Shown: in pieces, positions 60,274 through 64,000 of the stretch
How the letters are laid out: the number at the start of each line of letters is the position of its first letter
Position numbering within the stretch: the stretch's first letter is position 1
Assembly (NCBI RefSeq): GCF_001856685.1
Contig: NZ_CP017812.1
Coordinates: 1,984,001-2,048,000 of the forward strand
Length of the DNA: 64,000 bases
Direction of reading: 5' to 3'
From: Boudabousia tangfeifanii
Lineage (GTDB): Bacteria; Actinomycetota; Actinomycetes; Actinomycetales; Actinomycetaceae
Position numbers and translations under genes: made by a program
Notes under the pieces: model-generated
What the model was told of the DNA's origin: nothing
Seen by the model: only the letters and a program-made list of their open reading frames with translations
Databases searched by the model: none

Positions 60274-60933
60274 ATGCGTGAGATTTACAAGCAAGACCTA
60301 GAGCACTTGGGTGAAGATTTGGAGCGAATGGCTCGTCAGGTTGCTCGGGCCACTGACCGGGCTCGGGTTTGCTTGCGTGATAACGACTTGGTGCTTGCCG
60401 AACAGACCATTGACGCGGATGATCGCATCGATGAGTTGGCTGATGAGATTGAGGCTAACTGCTTGTCCATGTTGGCTCTGCAGGGTCCAGTTGCTTCCGA
60501 TTTGCGCCTAATCATTGGTGCTTTGAAGCTTTCGGATACTTTGGAACGCATCGGCGATTTTGCCCGCCACGTGGCTTCGATGGCTCGCAACTCTTACCCA
60601 CAGCCAGCAGCACCAGAGCCAATCCAGACCACTTTGAACCAGATGGCTGATGTTTGCGCCTCCTCCACCGCTTTGTTGGTTGAACTAATCACCGATCATG
60701 ATTTGGAGTTGGCCGACAAGATTATTGCTGGCGACGATTTGATTGACGACTACCACTTGCAGGTTCGCCGCCAGGTACAGGATCCGGCAAATGATTTGGA
60801 TCGTTCCCAGATCGTGAACGCTACTTTGATGAGCCGTTTCTGGGAGCGCTTGGGTGACCACACTTTGAAGGCTGCTAACCGTGTCGTCTTCATTATTCGT
60901 GGTGAACGAGCCCTCCACGGTTCCCACAACTGA
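60274..60933 (+). CDS. phoU: Phosphate signalling regulator PhoU
   Basis: Links the Pst phosphate importer to the sensor kinase and represses the Pho response when phosphate is plentiful. The 219-residue protein is all-helical, with two PhoU three-helix repeats (about 1-105 and 110-219), including the metal-binding DRIDELADEIEANCL and SDTLERIGDFARHVA and the second-repeat counterpart RFWERLGDHTLKAANRVVF. ATG 60274 follows AAGGAG. It is divergent from senX3-regX3. Confidence 0.94.
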   Translation: MREIYKQDLEHLGEDLERMARQVARATDRARVCLRDNDLVLAEQTIDADDRIDELADEIEANCLSMLALQGPVASDLRLIIGALKLSDTLERIGDFARHVASMARNSYPQPAAPEPIQTTLNQMADVCASSTALLVELITDHDLELADKIIAGDDLIDDYHLQVRRQVQDPANDLDRSQIVNATLMSRFWERLGDHTLKAANRVVFIIRGERALHGSHN

Positions 60934-60976
60934 GTTTTCTAGAGCTTTCCTCTAAATAATCAATCCGCATTCATGT

Positions 60977-61000
60977 CCCCTGCTCTGTTTTGAGCGGGGG
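60977..61000 (+). terminator. Terminator of phoU
   Basis: CCCCTGCTC (60977-60985) and GAGCGGGGG (60992-61000), one wobble pair, then CATTTT. Confidence 0.7.
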
Positions 61001-61053
61001 GCATTTTGCTTGGCTGGGTACTTTGACCTACCGAACTTTGCCTGTGGGGTTTG

Positions 61054-61077
61054 CTAGCCGAGGGCGTCCTCGGCTAG
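61054..61077. repeat. Inverted pair of the CGAGGRCG word
   Basis: CTAGCCGAGG (61054-61063), GCGT, CCTCGGCTAG (61068-61077): a perfect 10-bp stem built from CGAGGGCG and CGTCCTCG overlapping in the loop. It lies between phoU and gpmA. Confidence 0.8.
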
Positions 61078-61165
61078 TAGAAAAATTTTGCCTTAGCTAT
61101 TAGCACACAGGTGTTATCGGGGTTACAATGGGCGCGTATTTGACACCGTTATAGAAAGGGTTGAA

Positions 61166-61903
61166 ATGACCTACACCTTGGTGCTGCTCCGTCACGGCGA
61201 GAGCGAATGGAACGCTAAGAACCTGTTCACCGGTTGGGTGGATGTGCCTTTGTCGGAAAAGGGCAAGGCTGAAGCTGCTCGCGGCGGCGCTTTGCTAAAG
61301 GAAGCTGGCGTACTACCAGAAAAGCTTTACACCTCCATGTTGCGTCGCGCCATCATGACCGCCAACTTGGCTTTGGATGCTGCTGATCGTCACTGGATTC
61401 CAGTGGAGCGCAACTGGCGTCTAAACGAACGTCACTACGGCGCTTTGCAGGGCAAGAACAAGAAGGAAATCCGCGACGAATACGGCGAGGAAAAGTTCAT
61501 GGAATGGCGTCGTTCCTACGACGTACCACCGCCGGCCATTGAACTCGGTTCCGAATTCTCCCAGGATGGCGACCCACGTTACGCTGGCGAACCAATTCCT
61601 GCTACCGAATGCTTGAAGGACGTGCTCGAACGCTTGCTCCCTTACTGGAACGACGTGATTGTTCCTGACATTAAGACCGGCAAGACCATCATGATTGCTG
61701 CTCACGGTAACTCCTTGCGTGCGATCGTGAAGCACTTGGATGGCATTTCGGACGAAGACATTGCCGGCTTGAACATTCCTACCGGTATTCCGTTGGTTTA
61801 CGAACTCGACGAAGACCTCAAGCCAGTCACCAAGGGTGGCCGCTACCTTGACCCAGCAGCTGCTGAAGCTGCCATCAAGGCTGTTGCTTCCCAGGGTAAG
61901 TGA
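61166..61903 (+). CDS. gpmA: 2,3-bisphosphoglycerate-dependent phosphoglycerate mutase
   Basis: Interconverts 3- and 2-phosphoglycerate in glycolysis. The 245-residue protein has the phospho-His motif [12 protein letters not shown] at residue 11, the [11 protein letters not shown] segment and the second His in [14 protein letters not shown]. The usual length. ATG follows GAAAGGG. Its place next to phoU and senX3-regX3 is conserved in many actinobacteria. Confidence 0.96.
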   Translation: MTYTLVLLRHGESEWNAKNLFTGWVDVPLSEKGKAEAARGGALLKEAGVLPEKLYTSMLRRAIMTANLALDAADRHWIPVERNWRLNERHYGALQGKNKKEIRDEYGEEKFMEWRRSYDVPPPAIELGSEFSQDGDPRYAGEPIPATECLKDVLERLLPYWNDVIVPDIKTGKTIMIAAHGNSLRAIVKHLDGISDEDIAGLNIPTGIPLVYELDEDLKPVTKGGRYLDPAAAEAAIKAVASQGK

Positions 61904-62052
61904 GCTAACCGCAACTAACGCGTTAGCCACGAAACCAAAGCCAGTTTTGGCTAGCCTAGTTTTTAACTCACACGGTTTTAAACTGGCGAACCCTCCAAAA
62001 ACTATCCGGCTTACCGCTTAGGTTGTTTGACTGGCTGTAAATGGCATTGATT

Positions 62053-62090
62053 AACGGGTGGGACCTTTTATTTAGGTCCCACCCGTTTTT
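62053..62090 (+). terminator. Rho-independent terminator of gpmA
   Basis: AACGGGTGGGACC (62053-62065) and its exact complement (62075-62087) with a 9-nt loop, followed by TTT. The stretch 61904-62208 otherwise holds no gene; GTTTTGGCT/AGCCA makes a small hairpin near 61940. Confidence 0.85.
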
Positions 62091-62208
62091 CGCGTTTCAA
62101 AACGATTCGCCTTACTGGGATTGTTGCTCTCGCTGCACTATTGAGACAAGGCCGTAGTGTCGTTTCGATTTCAGGGTGTAGGGGCGCCGACGATGCCATC
62201 CTCCACTT

Positions 62209-62706
62209 TTAGGACGTAGGTACGTCGTCGTTTTCAGGCAATACTGGGGCGGCGTCGACTTCATTCCCCACCAGTCCTTGCAGCATTGATTCTTCCTTGC
62301 CGGGGACGCTTAGTTTGAATAGCTGCAGGTAGATTGGCAAAAATGCTTTGAAAATTAGCCAGCAGTAGGTTGCGGCGATCAAGAAGAAAAGCCCCATTTT
62401 TAAGGTGCCACTACCTTCTAGGAAGCCATCAGAGAATGACCAGTTAGCCCATAAGGCACTATCAACCCCAGTTAGAAAAACTGCAAAGGCTAGTTTTTTC
62501 AGGTCTGCGGCCGTGAACTCACCAGATTGTTTTTGCAGCAACATCAAGATTGCCTGATTTACTAGCACAACCGTCACTGCAAGGAACCAAAAATAGTTAT
62601 CTTTCAAGAGCGACTGTGCAAACCAGGTGATCGGGAAAGCCAACATGAGGCCACAAAGGCCGAGGGTCCAAAATGAATTTAGGAACCGATATTTAAAGTT
62701 ATTCAT
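62209..62706 (-). CDS. Four-helix membrane protein of unknown function
   Basis: A 165-residue protein with four or five hydrophobic helices and an acidic C-terminal tail (GNEVDAAPVLPENDDVPTS). No family recognised. ATG 62706 has AAGGAG 8 nt upstream. It is divergent from the decayed GntR-ABC operon, and such small membrane proteins often accompany these transporters, but a functional link is only guessed. Confidence 0.75.
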   Translation of the reverse strand: MNNFKYRFLNSFWTLGLCGLMLAFPITWFAQSLLKDNYFWFLAVTVVLVNQAILMLLQKQSGEFTAADLKKLAFAVFLTGVDSALWANWSFSDGFLEGSGTLKMGLFFLIAATYCWLIFKAFLPIYLQLFKLSVPGKEESMLQGLVGNEVDAAPVLPENDDVPTS

Positions 62707-62882
62707 TTTGACACTCCTTTGAGCAAAACTTTAAGTAATAAGTTTAAGTATCCTCTCTTTTTAGCAAAGCGATAACAAGAAAGACAATCATAAAAAAACC
62801 AACAAATCTGCCCCGCATATAGGGATATTTCTACAAAAAGAGTAAACCAAAACAACCACCGATTAGCCGTCCAAAACACAAC

Positions 62883-62903
62883 TGTATATACCGCATATAT
62901 ACA
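62883..62903. promoter_or_regulatory. Candidate GntR (YtrA-type) operator
   Basis: TGTATATA (62883-62890), CCGCA, TATATACA (62896-62903): a perfect inverted repeat about 20 nt before the GntR start, where autoregulation would act. Confidence 0.6.
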
Positions 62904-62925
62904 CTTAGTTGTTTAGGGGGTGATG

Positions 62926-63310
62926 ATGCCTATTTCGATTGTTTTGTCGGCTACTTCTGGGCAACCAATTTACGCCCAGATTCGTGAGCAGATTAAAGAG
63001 CAAATCCTCTCTGGCGATTTAGCTGCGGGTGATCCACTGCCTTCAATTCGGGCTTTAGCTAGAGATTTGGGGGTTAGCGTCATTACTACTACGCGCGCTT
63101 ACAACGATTTGGCGAGTGCTGGTTTGATTGCCAACATGCAGGGAAAAGGTAGTTTTATCCTTCCCACAAGCCCTGAAACGCTAAAGCAGGAAGCCCTTTC
63201 TAGGATCGAGGGGCATTTTGGGGGCGGCTCTAAGCCAGGCACGCAGTGCTGCGTTGCCTTTGACCGATGTCCAGGAATTGTTACAACGGTTGAGTTTGGA
63301 GGAATCATGA
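62926..63310 (+). pseudogene. GntR-family (YtrA-type) regulator, frameshifted
   Basis: The first 95 codons give a good YtrA-like winged helix: GQPIYAQIREQIKEQILSGDL, LPSIRALARDLGVSVITTTRAYNDLASAGLI. The frame then breaks at GGGG (63210-63213). Removing one G restores an in-frame ending RIEGILGAALSQARSAAL through LSLEES and a stop at 63308-63310 that overlaps the next ATG as ATGA, the normal layout. So one G has been gained, by mutation or by sequencing error. ATG 62926 (or 62923) follows AGGGGG. Confidence 0.82.
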
Positions 63311-63847
63311 ACCAAGAGAATGTTTTAGAGTTCAACCGAGTCACTAAACGGTACGACAATGTTTGTTTAAATCTTTCTTTGCAAGTTCCGCGCGGTTACA
63401 TTACTGGGTTTGTGGGCGCTAACGGGGCGGGTAAAACCACCACACTGCGTTTAGCTTTAGGGTTGGCCCACCCAGATTCGAGGGAAGTTACCAAACTGGA
63501 TCACAACCAGGTGGGCGTTGTTTTTGACACCCCGCATTATCCCGACAATCTACGTTTAGGCCAGTTAAGCGGCCAGGTTGCCAACTTTTATACAAACTGG
63601 GACTAGGCCCTTATAGACCAATACTTTGAAATGTGGCAGCTTTCCCCGACCGCCACAGTTAGCGAGTTAAGCCGCGGTATTGGAATGAAACTACAATTGG
63701 CACTCGCCCTCGGCCATCACCCAACTAGTCAACGCCTTGCTTGACCATCAAAATCTACTACTGATTTTGGCCTTCATCGTAGCCGGGCTCTGCTACGCCG
63801 CCTCCCTAGCCGCAACCAGCCGCTACTACAGCCGTCTCGACCTCTAA
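63307..63847 (+). pseudogene. ABC transporter remnant: ATPase with stop and deletion, fused to a permease end
   Basis: From ATG 63307 the frame encodes an ABC ATPase start with Walker A GANGAGKTTT and the YtrB-like VGVVFDTPHY. It stops at TAG 63604-63606, where relatives have NWDQAL, so CAG became TAG. The frame resumes with the signature region LSRGIGMKLQLALALGHHP to about 63720, then the DNA changes abruptly to the C-terminus of an ABC permease (LLLILAFIVAGLCYAASLAA, ending at TAA 63845). Walker B and most of the permease are missing, so a deletion joined the two genes. Confidence 0.8.
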
Positions 63848-63907
63848 CCCACCGAGAACGCACAGGCCATACGCCAAGCAGTCACTCGGGGCGAGGCAAT
63901 ACAGATA

Positions 63908-63940
63908 ATATGTCGAAATATGTCGCAACTTTCGACATAT
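63908..63940. repeat. Inverted repeat at the right edge (1)
   Basis: ATATGTCGAAA (63908-63918) and TTTCGACATAT (63930-63940), perfect 11-bp arms and an 11-nt loop. Confidence 0.75.
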
Positions 63941-63943
63941 CGC

Positions 63944-63984
63944 AAAAACGTGTCGAAATTTTCGCAAAATTTCGACACGTTTTT
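63944..63984. terminator. Inverted repeat at the right edge (2), bidirectional terminator-like
   Basis: AAAAACGTGTCGAAATTTT (63944-63962), loop CGC, and the exact complement (63966-63984). The stem has A and T runs at its base, so it can end transcription from both sides. TTGACA follows at 63983-63988 and may begin an outward promoter. 63848-63907 holds nothing else I can name. Confidence 0.7.
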
Positions 63985-64000
63985 GACAAGATAGAGATTT

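Noticed and set aside
1..64000. Prophage, insertion sequence, integrase, CRISPR-cas or classic defence system
   Set aside because: I looked for transposase, integrase, Cas, restriction-modification and toxin-antitoxin motifs in all sizeable frames and found none. The HNH nuclease is exported and not part of such a system.

Overview
The window looks like chromosome from a moderately G+C-rich Gram-positive actinobacterium, most likely of the Actinomycetaceae type; the species cannot be fixed from the sequence alone. The reasons are the SenX3/RegX3/PhoU/GpmA/CarD/IspD cluster, actinobacterial-style TopA with a lysine-rich tail, tmk-holB pairing, secreted SLH-domain and Excalibur-domain proteins, and many genes that appear to be transcribed without a leader (a TAnnnT -10 box ending 6-7 nt before an ATG or GTG). 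No phage, insertion sequence, integrase, rRNA or CRISPR array was seen. There is one tRNA, tRNA-Ser(CGA).

Layout. 1-5142: minus-strand genes for a TAP-type hydrolase (cut by the window edge), holB, tmk, a Nudix hydrolase and a large membrane protein. 5210-7920: a TetR regulator divergent from oleate hydratase, with two palindromes between them. 7949-8143: a row of four stem-loops. 8330-13904: hypothetical genes, an acyltransferase, a queuosine-precursor transporter, and an A+T-rich island with an exported protein and a lipoprotein. 13901-20690: tgt, then two large exported SLH proteins (one with a GH16-like domain, one an HNH nuclease) that share a three-part upstream regulatory arrangement. 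21064-31004: topA, a methyltransferase, a membrane protein, the anaerobic ribonucleotide reductase nrdDG with paired NrdR boxes, and a PAP2 phosphatase. 31284-36758: an oligopeptide ABC importer. 36951-47248: a LytR_C-domain protein, BASS and BCCT transporters, a NatAB-like ABC exporter, a lipoprotein and the Kup potassium transporter. 47436-53761: tRNA-Ser, tadA, upp, and metNIQ under a SAM riboswitch. 53973-62706: polysaccharide deacetylase, an MFS transporter, ispD-carD, regX3-senX3 divergent from phoU, gpmA and a small membrane protein. 62926-63847: the wreck of a GntR plus ABC transporter operon. 63908-63984: two strong inverted repeats.

How the genes work together. Several circuits can be read from DNA plus gene content: methionine import controlled by a SAM riboswitch whose P1 helix covers the ribosome binding site; anaerobic dNTP synthesis controlled by NrdR; phosphate sensing (SenX3-RegX3-PhoU) with 11-bp-spaced PHO-box half sites in the divergent promoter; queuosine salvage (VUT transporter plus Tgt, with no synthesis genes in view); and peptide import with an intercistronic hairpin that probably sets the binding protein above the permeases.

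The most unusual signals are (1) an extreme excess of the word CGAGGRCG on both strands, in genes and between them, sometimes as a head-to-head pair making a hairpin; (2) the shared regulatory arrangement of the two SLH genes; (3) the large share of leaderless starts; (4) the uncharacterised two-gene secreted island; and (5) a recently decayed GntR-ABC operon in which each lesion can be located.
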